64,000 bases of DNA from Halomonas sp. MCCC 1A13316 (GCF_014931605.1 NZ_CP053382.1:2356001-2420000); one strand, 5' to 3'. Shown: positions 1 through 9,464, counted from the stretch's first letter. Notes: generated by a model from the letters alone, not told the origin. Program-made: numbers and translations.

Positions 1-853
1 GGTAGACGTTGCGCATGTACTGCTCGACGACCTGCCACAGCGTCCATCCCTTGGGGTGCCAGAACACCATGCCCGGGGCCTCTTCCTGCATGTGGAAGTA
101 ATCGAGCTTGCGCGCCAGCTTGCGGTGGTCGCGCTTCTCGGCTTCCTCGAGGCGCTGCAGGTAGGCCTTGAGCTGCTTCTTGTCGCCCCAGGCAGTGCCG
201 TAGATACGAGTCAGCATCGGCTTGCTGGCATCGCCACGCCAGTATGCGCCGGCCAGCTTTGTCAGCTTGAACGCCTTCAGGTGCCGCGTATTGGGCACGT
301 GGGGCCCACGGCACATGTCAGTATATTCTTTATGGTAATACAGGCGAATGGTCTCGCCTCCAGGAATGTCGCGAATGATTTCCTGTTTGTAGGGCTCACC
401 GCGCTCCTCGAAGGTCAGCAGCGCCTTGTCGCGATCGACATACTCGCGTATCACGTCGTATTCGCTATCGATCAGCTCCTTCATGCGCGTCTCGATGGCA
501 GCCAGATCATCCGGCGTCACCGAACGGCCAAAGTCGATGTCATAGTAGAAGCCGTCATCTATCACCGGGCCGATGGCCATCTTGGCCTCGGGATAGAGTT
601 GCTTGACGGCGTGCCCGATCAGGTGGGCACAGGAGTGGCGAATGATCTCCAGCCCTTCTGGGTCGCGGGCCGTGATGATCGCCACTTCAGCGTCATGATC
701 GATGACGTCGGCGGCGTCCACCAGCGCACCGTCGATCTTGCCGGCCACGCAGGCCTTGGCCAGACCGGGACCGATGGACTCGGCAAGCTGCATTACGCTG
801 ATGGGTTCGTCGAAAGTTCTCTGGCTGCCGTCCGGCAGGGTCACGATGGGCAT
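1..853 (-). CDS. thrS: Threonine--tRNA ligase, N-terminal part (cut by window edge)
   Basis: Charges tRNA-Thr with threonine in the cytoplasm. About 284 N-terminal codons are present; the catalytic C-terminus lies outside the window. The protein opens with a TGS domain (about residues 1-61) followed by the editing domain with its [14 protein letters not shown] zinc/editing motif (HxxxH) and the later [13 protein letters not shown] motif carrying the editing Cys and His. The start ATG (851-853 on the complement) is preceded by AAGGA with 7-nt spacing. All editing residues I can see are intact. The family match is unambiguous. Confidence 0.97.
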   Translation of the reverse strand, partial: MPIVTLPDGSQRTFDEPISVMQLAESIGPGLAKACVAGKIDGALVDAADVIDHDAEVAIITARDPEGLEIIRHSCAHLIGHAVKQLYPEAKMAIGPVIDDGFYYDIDFGRSVTPDDLAAIETRMKELIDSEYDVIREYVDRDKALLTFEERGEPYKQEIIRDIPGGETIRLYYHKEYTDMCRGPHVPNTRHLKAFKLTKLAGAYWRGDASKPMLTRIYGTAWGDKKQLKAYLQRLEEAEKRDHRKLARKLDYFHMQEEAPGMVFWHPKGWTLWQVVEQYMRNVY

Positions 854-1076
854 CAAAACATCCTTTGCGCAGTGGTGATCCATACCAGAGATCACGTGTC
901 GCGGTTAATAGCAGATTTGGAAATGGTCAACAGCCCGCGAGGCGTGCAGCCCACCCACTACCCTGGGCGATACGAGTGCCGAGTCAAACGGCCCCGCTGC
1001 ACGTCTCGGCGGTCGACAAGACTAACAGAATCAAGCCCGCCTGTGCCATGGCGAGGCCGACAGAGATCGCGCAACG

Positions 1077-1106
1077 CAACAGGGGCACCCGAAGGTGCCC
1101 CTGTTG
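1077..1106 (-). terminator. UUCG-loop hairpin after the OmpA-family gene
   Basis: A perfect 13-bp stem (CAACAGGGGCACC paired with its complement) closes a TTCG loop when read on the minus strand, the classic cUUCGg tetraloop. It lies about 35 nt downstream of the stop codon of the OmpA-family gene. There is no clear T-run, so termination may be imperfect or the hairpin may stabilise the 3' end. Confidence 0.7.
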
Positions 1107-1140
1107 AAGACGTTAGCGGACGGTTGTCCGAAACGCTTCC

Positions 1141-1836
1141 TCAATCCCAGTTGTTGATCTCGACGCGACGGTTCTGAGCACGACCCGCATCGGTCTCATT
1201 GGTCGCGATCGGCTGCTCTTCGCCGTAACCACGTGTGGTCATGCGATTCGTGTCGATTCCGCGAGAGACCAGGAAATCGCGAACGGAGTCGGCACGACGC
1301 TGAGACAGATCCATGTTGTACTGGTTGGAACCGATAGAATCGGTATGCCCTTCGATGCTAACCCGCATACGAGGGTTCTCGCGCAGGGTTGCAGCCACCT
1401 GGTCCAGAATCGGATAGGCGCTTTCGCGAATTTCAGCCGAATCGAAGGCGAAGGTTACTTCGCTGTCCAGCACTACCGGCTCGAACTCAGGGGCCGGGGC
1501 GGGTGCAGGCTCAGGCTCGGGCATCGGCTCGGGCTCGGCTACGGGCTCCGGCGAACGGTCGGCACACAGCAGGGCACCGATCGCTGAGCCAGCGACTGCG
1601 CCTGTAGCGGCACCGCTGTCCTCGTCGGATTCACCGCTGGTAGCGTAGCCGATGCTACCGCCAACCAGACCACCTGCGATACCGCAAACCAGGGGCTGTT
1701 GATACCAGGCGTTACCAGTCGAAGCCGATGCCATACCACCCGCTCTATCGCCGCCTTTCTGGAAATCTGTGGCACAGCCGGAGAGGCCGAGCACCAGCGC
1801 AGAACCCAACAGCAAGCCAGTCGTTGATTTTTTCAT
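1141..1836 (-). CDS. OmpA-family peptidoglycan-binding lipoprotein
   Basis: 231 aa, probably an outer-membrane lipoprotein that tethers the envelope to peptidoglycan. The N-terminus (MKKSTTGLLLGSALVLGLSGC) is a lipoprotein signal with an LSGC lipobox. Next comes a glycine-zipper-like segment rich in GxxxG (about residues 50-90), then a Pro-Glu linker of EPEP/APAP repeats, then a C-terminal OmpA_C domain with the IEGHTDSIGSNQYNMDLSQ core and the QNRRVEI end. The start at 1836 is chosen over an upstream in-frame ATG at 1860 because AAGGAG lies 7 nt before it and the signal peptide then starts at once. Monocistronic, with its own hairpin downstream. Confidence 0.9.
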   Translation of the reverse strand: MKKSTTGLLLGSALVLGLSGCATDFQKGGDRAGGMASASTGNAWYQQPLVCGIAGGLVGGSIGYATSGESDEDSGAATGAVAGSAIGALLCADRSPEPVAEPEPMPEPEPAPAPAPEFEPVVLDSEVTFAFDSAEIRESAYPILDQVAATLRENPRMRVSIEGHTDSIGSNQYNMDLSQRRADSVRDFLVSRGIDTNRMTTRGYGEEQPIATNETDAGRAQNRRVEINNWD

Positions 1837-2084
1837 TGCAAGACTCCTTCTTGATTTCATCTCGGGGCCATGTAAAGCGAACCACCCCGAAGGTCAGGAC
1901 ATTCATTGACCCAACGGCTTCAAGTGTAGGCCTTTCCCGCCCTTGCTCAAAGCGCCGTCACACTCCATTCGTTGACCATTGTGCCGAATATTGCCAGAAA
2001 AAACCCGGAAAATGACCATTGATTAGCTTGGCGGAGTACGCAAGGCGACGCCAACATACCTCGCCGTAAAGTATTTGTATAGCT

Positions 2085-2552
2085 TCAATGCAGGCTATCC
2101 GGCCAACCGCGGCGAAACGCGAGGAGTTCTTCCGCCGCCGCCAGCACCGGCCGACGCCACTCTGCCTCTACCTCGAGACGTTCACGATCCTCACGCATTC
2201 GCTCGCGTGGCGTCAGTTGCTTGCGTGCGGAATGAGTATGCAGATGCTGGGTGCGTGAGTAAACCTCGCCGAAGGCTTGGAAGCCGGGCCTCTCGATCAA
2301 GCTGGGGTCGAGAATATCGAGCAGCAGCTTGCAGCGCCAGGCGCCTTCGGTGACATCCAACTGCTCCTGTAGCAGCGAGGAAGCGACGATTTCGAGATTG
2401 GCCAGACAGTTCTCGTGAGCGCGGCGAAGCTCCTCCGCACGAAAGGCCTCTCGGCGCTTCACCTCCTGCCACAGGGTAAAGGCGTAAGCCGCCAAGCCAG
2501 CCACGATGGCCAGGCTCACGGCGAGCAGGATCAATGCCGTTGTCGTCGTCAT
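2085..2552 (-). CDS. DUF2489-like single-pass membrane protein
   Basis: 155 aa, function unknown. An N-terminal membrane helix (about residues 5-27) is followed by a charged, helical cytoplasmic domain. The pattern of the soluble part (NCLANLEIVASSLLQEQLD, then WRCKLLLDILD, then a late REDRERLEVEAEWR stretch) fits my memory of the DUF2489 family found in gammaproteobacteria. It stands alone, divergent from the DASS symporter gene. The family assignment is from memory and moderately certain; no biochemical role is claimed. Confidence 0.75.
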   Translation of the reverse strand: MTTTTALILLAVSLAIVAGLAAYAFTLWQEVKRREAFRAEELRRAHENCLANLEIVASSLLQEQLDVTEGAWRCKLLLDILDPSLIERPGFQAFGEVYSRTQHLHTHSARKQLTPRERMREDRERLEVEAEWRRPVLAAAEELLAFRRGWPDSLH

Positions 2553-2743
2553 CGAATCTCCAGGCTGGTGTGATCCAGCGAATTGTAACGCAAGCCAGGT
2601 CCCGATACAGGTCCGTACGTTTCAGCAGGCAAGGTCCCGCATATACGCAACGACACAATGCTACAGATGAAGCCTTTGTACAGCTACAGTAGAATCCAAC
2701 ACCCTGAAAAACATCGAAGACTCTCTAGCGCCCTGGAGACAAC

Positions 2744-4201
2744 ATGCAGTCGAGAAGTGACGACCTGGAGCAGAACCCAGGCCCCAGCCTCGCCGGAAGC
2801 ATCGGCCTTTGGCTTGGCCCACTCTGGGTCGCAATGACACTGACACTGCCTGCCCCGGCCGGCATGAGCGAATCGGCCTGGGTCTGCGTCGGCATGGCCT
2901 TGCTGATGGCGACCTGGTGGTCAACCGAAGCCATTCCGATTCCCGTCACCTCGCTGCTACCCCTCGTGCTGGTACCAGCACTCGGCATCGATAGCCTGGG
3001 CAACACCGCCTCGAGTTACGCCAATCCGATCATCTATCTCTTCCTCGGCGGCTTCATGCTGGGTATTGCCATGCAGTACTGGAACCTGCATCGGCGTATT
3101 GCGCTGCACGTGCTGCGCTTCGTTGGGCATCAGCCCAAGCGGCAGATCGCAGGTTTCATGATCGCCACGGGCTTTCTCAGCATGTGGGTATCGAATACCG
3201 CTACCGCCATCATGATGCTGCCCATCGGCATGTCGGTGATCAATCTACTCGGCGATACCGATCCCGACGAGCTCAAGCGCTACGCCACTGCCCTGCTCCT
3301 GGCCATCGCCTACTCGGCCAGTATCGGCGGCGTGGCTACGTTGATCGGCACACCGCCGAACGCCCTGCTGGCCGGCTACCTGGCCGAGGACCGCGGCATC
3401 GACATCGGCTTCGCCCAGTGGATGCTGGTAGGCCTGCCGATCAGCATCGCGATGATGGCCTGCGCCTGGTGGTGGCTGACTCGGCGCGGCTTCGCCCTCG
3501 AATCGGGCCATGAAGGCACCCGCCTGGTGGGTGACGAACTCGCCCGACTCGGCCGCCTCACCCGCCCCGAAGCTCGGGTCGGCACCGTCTTCGTGCTGGC
3601 GGCCATCGCCTGGGTCGTGCGGCCGCTGCTCAACGACATGGGGCTGGACTGGCTCTCGGACACCGGCATCGCCATTATCGCGGGCATGGCGCTTTTCCTG
3701 ATTCCCAGCGGCCAGGGCAACGGCGAGCGTCTGATGGTATGGGAGGTAGCGCAGAAACTTCCCTGGGGCATACTGCTGCTGTTCGGTGGCGGCCTCGCCC
3801 TGGCCGGCGCCATCAGCGGCTCCGGCCTGGCCGACTGGATCGCCCAGCAGCTCGGCGTCTTCGGCACCTTCCCAGTGCTCGCGCTGGTCGGCGTAGTGGT
3901 ACTGGTGATCATCTTCCTCACCGAGATCACCTCCAACACCGCAACCGCCGCTGCCTTCCTGCCGCTGCTCGGCGCTCTGGCGGTGTCCCAGGACATCTCG
4001 CCCCTGCTGATCACCGTACCGGCGGCAATTGCCGCGAGTTGCGCCTTCATGATGCCGGTGGCAACGCCGCCTAACGCCATCGTATTCGGCACGGGGCACA
4101 TGAAGATCCAATCGATGATTCGCGCTGGCTTTGCCCTCAACCTGATCAGCACCGTACTGGTCACTCTGGTGGCCTACTTTCTCATTACCCAGCTGTGGTG
4201 A
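2744..4201 (+). CDS. DASS/SLC13-family sodium:anion symporter
   Basis: 485-aa polytopic inner-membrane protein, the usual length for the divalent anion:Na+ symporter family (dicarboxylates, citrate, sometimes sulfate). About 11-12 hydrophobic segments are visible. Both Ser-Asn-Thr sodium/substrate motifs are present: VSNTATAIMMLPIG in the first half and TSNTATAAAFLPLLG in the second. Each half also has a PPNA loop (GTPPNALLAGY and ATPPNAIVFG), reflecting the internal repeat of the family. A GGAG lies before the ATG. The substrate cannot be told from sequence. Single gene, closed by a strong hairpin. Confidence 0.9.
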   Translation: MQSRSDDLEQNPGPSLAGSIGLWLGPLWVAMTLTLPAPAGMSESAWVCVGMALLMATWWSTEAIPIPVTSLLPLVLVPALGIDSLGNTASSYANPIIYLFLGGFMLGIAMQYWNLHRRIALHVLRFVGHQPKRQIAGFMIATGFLSMWVSNTATAIMMLPIGMSVINLLGDTDPDELKRYATALLLAIAYSASIGGVATLIGTPPNALLAGYLAEDRGIDIGFAQWMLVGLPISIAMMACAWWWLTRRGFALESGHEGTRLVGDELARLGRLTRPEARVGTVFVLAAIAWVVRPLLNDMGLDWLSDTGIAIIAGMALFLIPSGQGNGERLMVWEVAQKLPWGILLLFGGGLALAGAISGSGLADWIAQQLGVFGTFPVLALVGVVVLVIIFLTEITSNTATAAAFLPLLGALAVSQDISPLLITVPAAIAASCAFMMPVATPPNAIVFGTGHMKIQSMIRAGFALNLISTVLVTLVAYFLITQLW

Positions 4202-4227
4202 CGCAGCAGCGGTTATGACGCAACGGC

Positions 4228-4257
4228 AAGCGCCCGGCATATTCATGCCGGGCGCTT
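4228..4257. terminator. Bidirectional hairpin between the symporter gene and ctaB
   Basis: Perfect 13-bp inverted repeat (AAGCGCCCGGCAT, 4-nt loop ATTC, then the complement) between two convergent genes. It can serve the DASS gene on the plus strand and the end of the cytochrome oxidase operon on the minus strand. Neither side has a long T-run. Confidence 0.75.
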
Positions 4258-4289
4258 ACCTGTGCGGTAAACAATATTGCCCTACAGCG

Positions 4290-5237
4290 CTACATCGCCC
4301 AAAGCCCGGCATAGTGATCCAGCAGCAGCACGCCGAAAACCCCTAGGATATAGCGAATGGAGAACCAGAAGGCAGCCAGCGGGGCCTTGGGATCCGCGCC
4401 GCGCCAAACCTTCCAGTTCCAGTACATGAAGCGCAGGTTCAGCGCCATAACACCGAGCAGATAAACGGCGCCGCTCATGCCGATGACGAAAGGCATCAGC
4501 GTCACCGCAACGGTCAACCAGCCATACAGCCATACCTGCAACCGCGTGAATGCCTCGCCATGTGTCACCGGCAGCATCGGCACGCCGGCCCGCGCATACT
4601 CGTCACGCTTGTGGATCGCCAGCGCCCAGAAGTGCGGCGGCGTCCAGGCGAACACGATCAGCACCAGCAATAGCGGCTCCGGCCCTAACTGTCCGGTCAC
4701 CGCCGTCCAGCCGAGCATGGGGGGAGCCGCCCCAGCCACGCCACCGATAACGATGTTCTGTGGCGTAGCGCGCTTGAGGAAAGCCGTATAAATGAGGGCG
4801 TAACCGATCAACGAAGCCAGCGTCAGCCAAGCCGTCAGCGCGTTGACCTGCCACAGCAACAGGGCGATGCCGGCAATGGAGAGCAGCGACGCCCAGCCCA
4901 GCGCCAGCACGGTGGGCATGCGCTGGCTTGCCAGTGGGCGCTGCGAGGTACGCAGCATCATCGCATCGAGCCGGCGGTCGACCACGTGATTGAAAGCAGC
5001 TGCTCCGCCGGCGGCCATGCCGATACCGGCCAGGCCGAAGACTACCGTGGCCGGCGACGGCAAGCTCGGTGTCGCCAGTGCCATGCCCACCAGGGCGCAC
5101 ACCAGCATCACCACTACCACCCTGGGCTTGCATAACGTGAGCAGGTCCTGCCAGGTCCAGCCGGCCGACTCGCGCAGGCCCAGCTGCATCAACAGCGCGC
5201 CCTTGATTCCCTCACGCTTGGTCAGTGCGTTAGACAT
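4290..5237 (-). CDS. ctaB: Heme O synthase (protoheme IX farnesyltransferase)
   Basis: 315 aa. Transfers a farnesyl group to heme B to give heme O, the first of two steps to heme A for the oxidase encoded upstream. It is a polytopic UbiA-family prenyltransferase; the NHVVDRRLDAMMLRTSQRP segment contains the NxxxDxxxD magnesium/pyrophosphate motif, and later loops include WTPPHFWALAIHKRDEYA, typical of CyoE/CtaB. It is the last gene of the cox operon and its start overlaps the end of ctaA by 8 nt, suggesting translational coupling. Confidence 0.96.
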   Translation of the reverse strand: MSNALTKREGIKGALLMQLGLRESAGWTWQDLLTLCKPRVVVVMLVCALVGMALATPSLPSPATVVFGLAGIGMAAGGAAAFNHVVDRRLDAMMLRTSQRPLASQRMPTVLALGWASLLSIAGIALLLWQVNALTAWLTLASLIGYALIYTAFLKRATPQNIVIGGVAGAAPPMLGWTAVTGQLGPEPLLLVLIVFAWTPPHFWALAIHKRDEYARAGVPMLPVTHGEAFTRLQVWLYGWLTVAVTLMPFVIGMSGAVYLLGVMALNLRFMYWNWKVWRGADPKAPLAAFWFSIRYILGVFGVLLLDHYAGLWAM

Positions 5238-6309
5238 GCACCCACTCCTTCTCCCTTCGTGTCGAATCCTCGACTTCCGTGACCGGCTCTCGCCAGTGCC
5301 ACACGGCCAGAGCCAGCAGCAGCACGAGCGAGAGAGCCCCGGCCGTGTGCAGAAGCGCCAGCCACAAGGGAAGCCACATCAGTACGTTGGCGATCCCCAA
5401 TCCCAACTGCACACCATAGGCGATGACCAGCCCACCGAGCCAGGGGCGCATGCGTACTTCCCCCCAGTGACGCAACGCCAGCATAAGCAGCGCCAACCCC
5501 AGCAAAAGCGCACCGATACGATGCCCATGGTGAATGGCGGTACGTGCATCGGCGTGCAATTGGCCATGTAGATAGTTGGGACCCACCGTCTGTGTCAGGT
5601 GGAACCCCTCGCTCCAATCCATCGCCGGCCACCACTGTCCGTTACAGGTGGGAAAGCCCTGGCAGGCGATACCGGCATAGTTGCTCGAGACCCAGCCCCC
5701 CAGCGCCAATTGCATCACCAGCAACGCCACGGCCGCCATCCAAAGCGGAGTCAGCCGACGCTTCGCCGCGGCAGCGGCTTGGAAGCCCTTGGCAAAACGG
5801 CGCAACCCCAGATGCAGCCACAGGAACAGCACCAGTACCGAGAGCCCTCCCAGCAGATGCAGAGTCACGACCTGCGGCCACAGCTTGAGCGTCACCGTGA
5901 AGGCGCCGAAGGCGCCCTGCAGCACTATCACGCCCAGCAGGGCCACACTGGTCTTCCAAGGATAGCCGGGGCTGTGGCGCAGCCGGACACCGAGTAGCAA
6001 CAAGCCGATCACCAGCAGCCCGAGCGTCGACGCCAGATAGCGATGAATCATCTCGACCCAGGCCTTGAAGGCCTCCAGCGGCGCATCGGGTGAGTGCAGC
6101 GAGGCACGCTCAACATCCGGAACCACCAGTTCACCGTAGCAACCGGGCCAGTCGGGACAGCCAAGACCGGCATCGACCAGCCGCGTCCAGGCGCCGATCA
6201 AGACCACCACGCTGGTGAAGACGACGCCCACCAGACTAAGACTCAACAACAGACGAAGCCGACGCACATGCGCCTGATCGTGAAGAGTTGGCATCGACAC
6301 ATCCTGCAT
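5230..6309 (-). CDS. ctaA: Heme A synthase (COX15/CtaA family)
   Basis: About 359 aa. Oxidises the C8 methyl of heme O to a formyl group, giving heme A for cytochrome oxidase. About eight membrane helices are visible, with the expected histidines in helices: EMIHRYLAST, TLHLLGGLSV, IHHGHRIGALLL and LLHTAGALSLV. The reading frame is open to a GTG at 6354, but the ATG at 6309 (AAGGA 8 nt upstream) is a better start; a further ATG at 6294 is also possible. Overlaps ctaB downstream. Confidence 0.94.
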   Translation of the reverse strand: MQDVSMPTLHDQAHVRRLRLLLSLSLVGVVFTSVVVLIGAWTRLVDAGLGCPDWPGCYGELVVPDVERASLHSPDAPLEAFKAWVEMIHRYLASTLGLLVIGLLLLGVRLRHSPGYPWKTSVALLGVIVLQGAFGAFTVTLKLWPQVVTLHLLGGLSVLVLFLWLHLGLRRFAKGFQAAAAAKRRLTPLWMAAVALLVMQLALGGWVSSNYAGIACQGFPTCNGQWWPAMDWSEGFHLTQTVGPNYLHGQLHADARTAIHHGHRIGALLLGLALLMLALRHWGEVRMRPWLGGLVIAYGVQLGLGIANVLMWLPLWLALLHTAGALSLVLLLALAVWHWREPVTEVEDSTRREKEWVHV

Positions 6310-6400
6310 GAATGGCGTCCTTGATCCTGTCATGTCTCGAGCCGACGATGTCACATCGTTCGGCGAACCGCGAGGCGGCCGGTACGAGACGGCTTCAACG

Positions 6401-6931
6401 CTAGCCGCCTTCGAACTCCTCGGCCGCGCGCGGATCGGGATTACGTTTCAGCAGACGAGTCAGGTCGTCCTTTACGTCGCGCTCCGCAACGCCATCATCG
6501 TAGCGCAACACCACCCGCCCCTGCGGGTCAAGCAGCCATACAGCGCCTGCCGCCTGCCACTCGGGCTTCTCCTTCCACTGGCTGAACGCCTCGCCGGGCA
6601 GGGCTTCGGCGTTGCCACCGATACGCAAGCGTGTGACGCGAGGGGCCTCACGACCCAGCGCCCGATGCATGCGCCACCAGCGGTCGGCCTGGGCCTCACA
6701 ATTACGTGTACAGTCGAAAGCCAGCACCCAGTCGCCGCCGTCGAAAGACGTCTGGCGATCAACTAACGGCCACTCTGGCAAAGATGGCACGGGGGGAGCC
6801 AGCTCACCATGCGCGGTATGCTGATCGGGAATGCCGATGCGCCAGTGCAGCATTATCCATGCCGTCAACATCGGCAATGCGAAGACGGCGATCAAGGCCA
6901 ACAGCTTAAAGCGCTGATGGCGAACGTTCAT
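6401..6931 (-). CDS. Membrane-anchored protein of the cytochrome oxidase operon
   Basis: 176 aa from the ATG at 6931 (a GTG four codons upstream is possible). One N-terminal membrane helix (about residues 10-28) and a periplasmic domain with CTRNC, a spaced cysteine pair. In Pseudomonas an uncharacterised gene occupies the same place between SURF1 and ctaA, and this is most likely its counterpart. The C-terminal half (GAVWLLDPQGRVVLRYDDG) reads like the end of a thioredoxin/SCO-type fold, so a role in copper or redox handling during oxidase assembly is plausible but only inferred. Confidence 0.75.
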   Translation of the reverse strand: MNVRHQRFKLLALIAVFALPMLTAWIMLHWRIGIPDQHTAHGELAPPVPSLPEWPLVDRQTSFDGGDWVLAFDCTRNCEAQADRWWRMHRALGREAPRVTRLRIGGNAEALPGEAFSQWKEKPEWQAAGAVWLLDPQGRVVLRYDDGVAERDVKDDLTRLLKRNPDPRAAEEFEGG

Positions 6932-6968
6932 GACTTCCTGCACGGCATTTCCCCGTAATACTCACGCT

Positions 6969-7718
6969 TCATTCGTCACCTTCGGGAGGAGAGCCGCCCA
7001 GCGCATGACGCCTGTCTCCGGCCAGCCGCCGCCCTCCAACGATCATTACAGCCAAGGCCGCCAGTGCCAACCCCCACCATTGGACGGCATAGCCGACATG
7101 ACGACTGGGTGGCACCACGTTGGGTGTCCACCAAGGCTCCAACCGTCCAGGCCCCTGCTCAAGATGCAGCCAGCCATCATGCGCGAAGCCGCTCGGTAGA
7201 TCCCAGGCGGAGAGCTCGATGCGCTGCAGGCGTCGCCCTTCCCGGTTGGGTCCGAAGAGCGGCGGAGCATCGCCGTCAGCTTGCCAGCGTCCCCGCAACC
7301 TGACCTCGCCCTGTGGCGTCGCCGCCTCGGGTGTGGCCCGGCTCGGCCCGGTCGGCAGGAAACCGCGCTGCACCAACCATAGGCGTCCATCATCGCCGCG
7401 CAGCGGGGTCAGTACGGCCACCCCCAACTGCCCCTCGTGGGTGCGGTTGTCGAGGTATAGCGTCTCCTGCGCCAGGTATTCACCCTGCAGAATCAGATGA
7501 GTCCCGGGCGGCGGGACCTCCTCCGGGGCTTCCAGCGTTGGCGCCGCATCCAGGCGGGCGAGATAACTGCGCTTGTCGTCGGCCCGCTCCCACTGCCATA
7601 GTCCAAGCCATAATCCCAACACCACCAGCAGCGACCAGAGCAGGTACCATATGCTCGATCGCCAGCCGGGCAGGCGCTTGCCACGTCTCGGCACCTGACC
7701 TCCAACGGAGTACCCCAT
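6969..7718 (-). CDS. SURF1-family cytochrome oxidase assembly protein
   Basis: About 249 aa. SURF1 proteins help insert heme A into subunit I. Two membrane helices frame the periplasmic domain: an N-terminal one ending in the conserved LGLWQWERADDKR, and a C-terminal one around VQWWGLALAALAVMIVGG. The start is ambiguous. The ATG at 7718 would share the CATG tetranucleotide with the ATG of the divergent DUF2909 gene. A GTG at 7694 is preceded by GGAGG at 4-nt spacing and would leave a small gap. An upstream extension to 7847 runs antisense to DUF2909 and is unlikely. Confidence 0.9.
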   Translation of the reverse strand: MGYSVGGQVPRRGKRLPGWRSSIWYLLWSLLVVLGLWLGLWQWERADDKRSYLARLDAAPTLEAPEEVPPPGTHLILQGEYLAQETLYLDNRTHEGQLGVAVLTPLRGDDGRLWLVQRGFLPTGPSRATPEAATPQGEVRLRGRWQADGDAPPLFGPNREGRRLQRIELSAWDLPSGFAHDGWLHLEQGPGRLEPWWTPNVVPPSRHVGYAVQWWGLALAALAVMIVGGRRLAGDRRHALGGSPPEGDE

Positions 7719-7914
7719 GTTTCTCAAGACCTTGATAGCCGTCGTGTTCCTGGCCATGTTGACCAGCCTCGCAGCTGGCGTCGGGTTTCTATTACGCGAC
7801 GATAGCCAATCACGCCGGCTGCTGGTGTCGCTGAAGATCCGCGTCACGCTCGCCGCGCTGCTTCTCGCCCTGCTGTTCTACGGTTTCTTCTTCGGCAGCC
7901 TGGGCGAAGCATGA
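7717..7914 (+). CDS. DUF2909 twin-transmembrane protein
   Basis: 65 aa with two hydrophobic helices (about residues 5-25 and 42-60) separated by RDDSQSRRLLVSLKIRVT. This fits the DUF2909 family of small proteins found in cox clusters of gammaproteobacteria; a role in oxidase assembly is inferred from location only. It is encoded on the strand opposite to the operon, between coxC and SURF1. GGAG sits 6 nt before the ATG. Its ATG overlaps the possible SURF1 ATG on the other strand. Confidence 0.85.
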   Translation: MFLKTLIAVVFLAMLTSLAAGVGFLLRDDSQSRRLLVSLKIRVTLAALLLALLFYGFFFGSLGEA

Positions 7915-7964
7915 CCCCAGGCTGCCATGGCGGGCGTCTGCTGAGCGAGGCATGACGCTTGTGA

Positions 7965-8822
7965 TCAGAACACGTAAACGGTAATGAACAGACCTACCCA
8001 GACCACGTCGACGAAGTGCCAGTACCAACTGGCCGCCTCGAAGCCGAAGTGCTCTTCGGGGGTGAAATGGCGACGCACGATCCGCGCCAGCATCACGATC
8101 AGGATGATCGTACCGACGATGACGTGAAGGCCATGGAACCCGGTCAGAATGAAGAAGGTCGCGCCATAGACACCGGCTTTCAAGGTAATGCCGTAGTGGG
8201 TATAGGCTTCGTAGTACTCGACGCCTTGAATGGCGATGAAGCACAGGCCCAGCAGCACGGTGCCGGCTAGCCAATTGCGGCAGATCTTGCGGTGGCCTTC
8301 CTTGAGCGCCTCGTGTGCCACGGTCAGGGTAATGCTGGAAGAGATCAGGATCAGCGTGTTGACCAGCGGCAGCTGCCAGGGACTGAATACCTGGGCCGGG
8401 CCGGCAATGGAGGAATCAGGCGGACTGATCAACGGCCAATGAGCGGTGAACTCGGGCCAGAGCAGCGCCGTGGCACCTTTGGCACCCTCGCCACCCAGCC
8501 AGGGAATGGCAAAGAAGCGGATATAGAACAAGGCGCCGAAGAAGGCGGCGAAGAACATGACCTCGGAAAAGATGAACCAGCCCATTCCCCAACGGAAGGA
8601 GCGGTCCATCTGGGTGTCGTACAAACCTCCTCTCGACTCGGTGATGACATCACGGAACCATAGCGCCATCACCGCCAGGACACCCACCAGGCCTATCAGC
8701 ATGACGATGCTACCGCGATCGTGAACCAGCAACATGCCGGCCCCGATCATCATCACCCCAAGGGCCAAAGAGCCCAGCGCGGGCCACTTGCTGGTTGCCG
8801 GGACATAGTAACTGCCACTCAT
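7965..8822 (-). CDS. coxC: Cytochrome c oxidase subunit III
   Basis: 285 aa, seven-helix inner-membrane subunit that stabilises subunit I of the aa3/caa3 oxidase. Typical features are the SLALGVMMIGAGMLL first helix, FRWGMGWFIFSEVMFFAAFF, GFHGLHVIVGTIIL and the C-terminal ASWYWHFVDVVWVGLFITVYVF. Its start overlaps the stop of ctaG by the ATGA arrangement, so translation is probably coupled. Confidence 0.97.
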   Translation of the reverse strand: MSGSYYVPATSKWPALGSLALGVMMIGAGMLLVHDRGSIVMLIGLVGVLAVMALWFRDVITESRGGLYDTQMDRSFRWGMGWFIFSEVMFFAAFFGALFYIRFFAIPWLGGEGAKGATALLWPEFTAHWPLISPPDSSIAGPAQVFSPWQLPLVNTLILISSSITLTVAHEALKEGHRKICRNWLAGTVLLGLCFIAIQGVEYYEAYTHYGITLKAGVYGATFFILTGFHGLHVIVGTIILIVMLARIVRRHFTPEEHFGFEAASWYWHFVDVVWVGLFITVYVF

Positions 8823-9412
8823 GCCTCTTCTCCTTGTATGGTCTGGACATCCGCCTGAAGCGGTTCATGCTTGCCCTCGATCGGATAGAGGGTATAGACC
8901 AAGGTGACGGTACCGACCTCCGGGGGCAGGCCGCGATCCAGCTGGAACACCAACGGCAGCTGCAGCCGCTCCCCCGCCTGCAGCTGCTGCTCCTCGAAAC
9001 AGAAACAGCTTGCCTTGCGTACGTGGCGCGTGGCCGTGGAAGGCGAGACGCTGGGAACCGCGCGCCCCCAACTCACCGCATCGCTCTGATTGACGAAAGT
9101 GAAATACACCTCGGAGGTCTGCCCCGGGTGCAGGCGAACCTGGCGGGTTTCCGCCTCCATTCGCCATGGCAGCCCCGGCCCGCTGCGCGTGATGAACTGC
9201 ACGGTAACCGTGCGCGACTCATCGACATCTTCATGGACCAAGGCCTGCGCCGTGGTGTCGACCTTGCCATTGATACCTGTCACCTTGCAGAAGACGTCAT
9301 ACAGCGGCACCAGGGCAAAGGCGAAGGCGAACATGCCGGCCAGCGCCGCCGAGCTGCGCCAGACCGTCCGCTTGACCCCCGCCTGACGCTCATCCGTCTC
9401 GTTACGAACCAT
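8819..9412 (-). CDS. ctaG: Cytochrome c oxidase copper chaperone CtaG/Cox11
   Basis: 197 aa. Delivers copper to the CuB site of subunit I. One N-terminal membrane helix (about residues 22-42, followed by PLYDVFCKVTGING) anchors a periplasmic immunoglobulin-like domain carrying the copper motif CFCFEEQ. Length and motif are normal for Cox11. Located between coxA and coxC as in many proteobacteria; overlaps coxC by 4 nt. Confidence 0.96.
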   Translation of the reverse strand: MVRNETDERQAGVKRTVWRSSAALAGMFAFAFALVPLYDVFCKVTGINGKVDTTAQALVHEDVDESRTVTVQFITRSGPGLPWRMEAETRQVRLHPGQTSEVYFTFVNQSDAVSWGRAVPSVSPSTATRHVRKASCFCFEEQQLQAGERLQLPLVFQLDRGLPPEVGTVTLVYTLYPIEGKHEPLQADVQTIQGEEA

Positions 9413-9464
9413 GCGTCACTCCTGCTCACTTTCCAGCCATCGAGTATCGACCGGAAGCCTGCAT

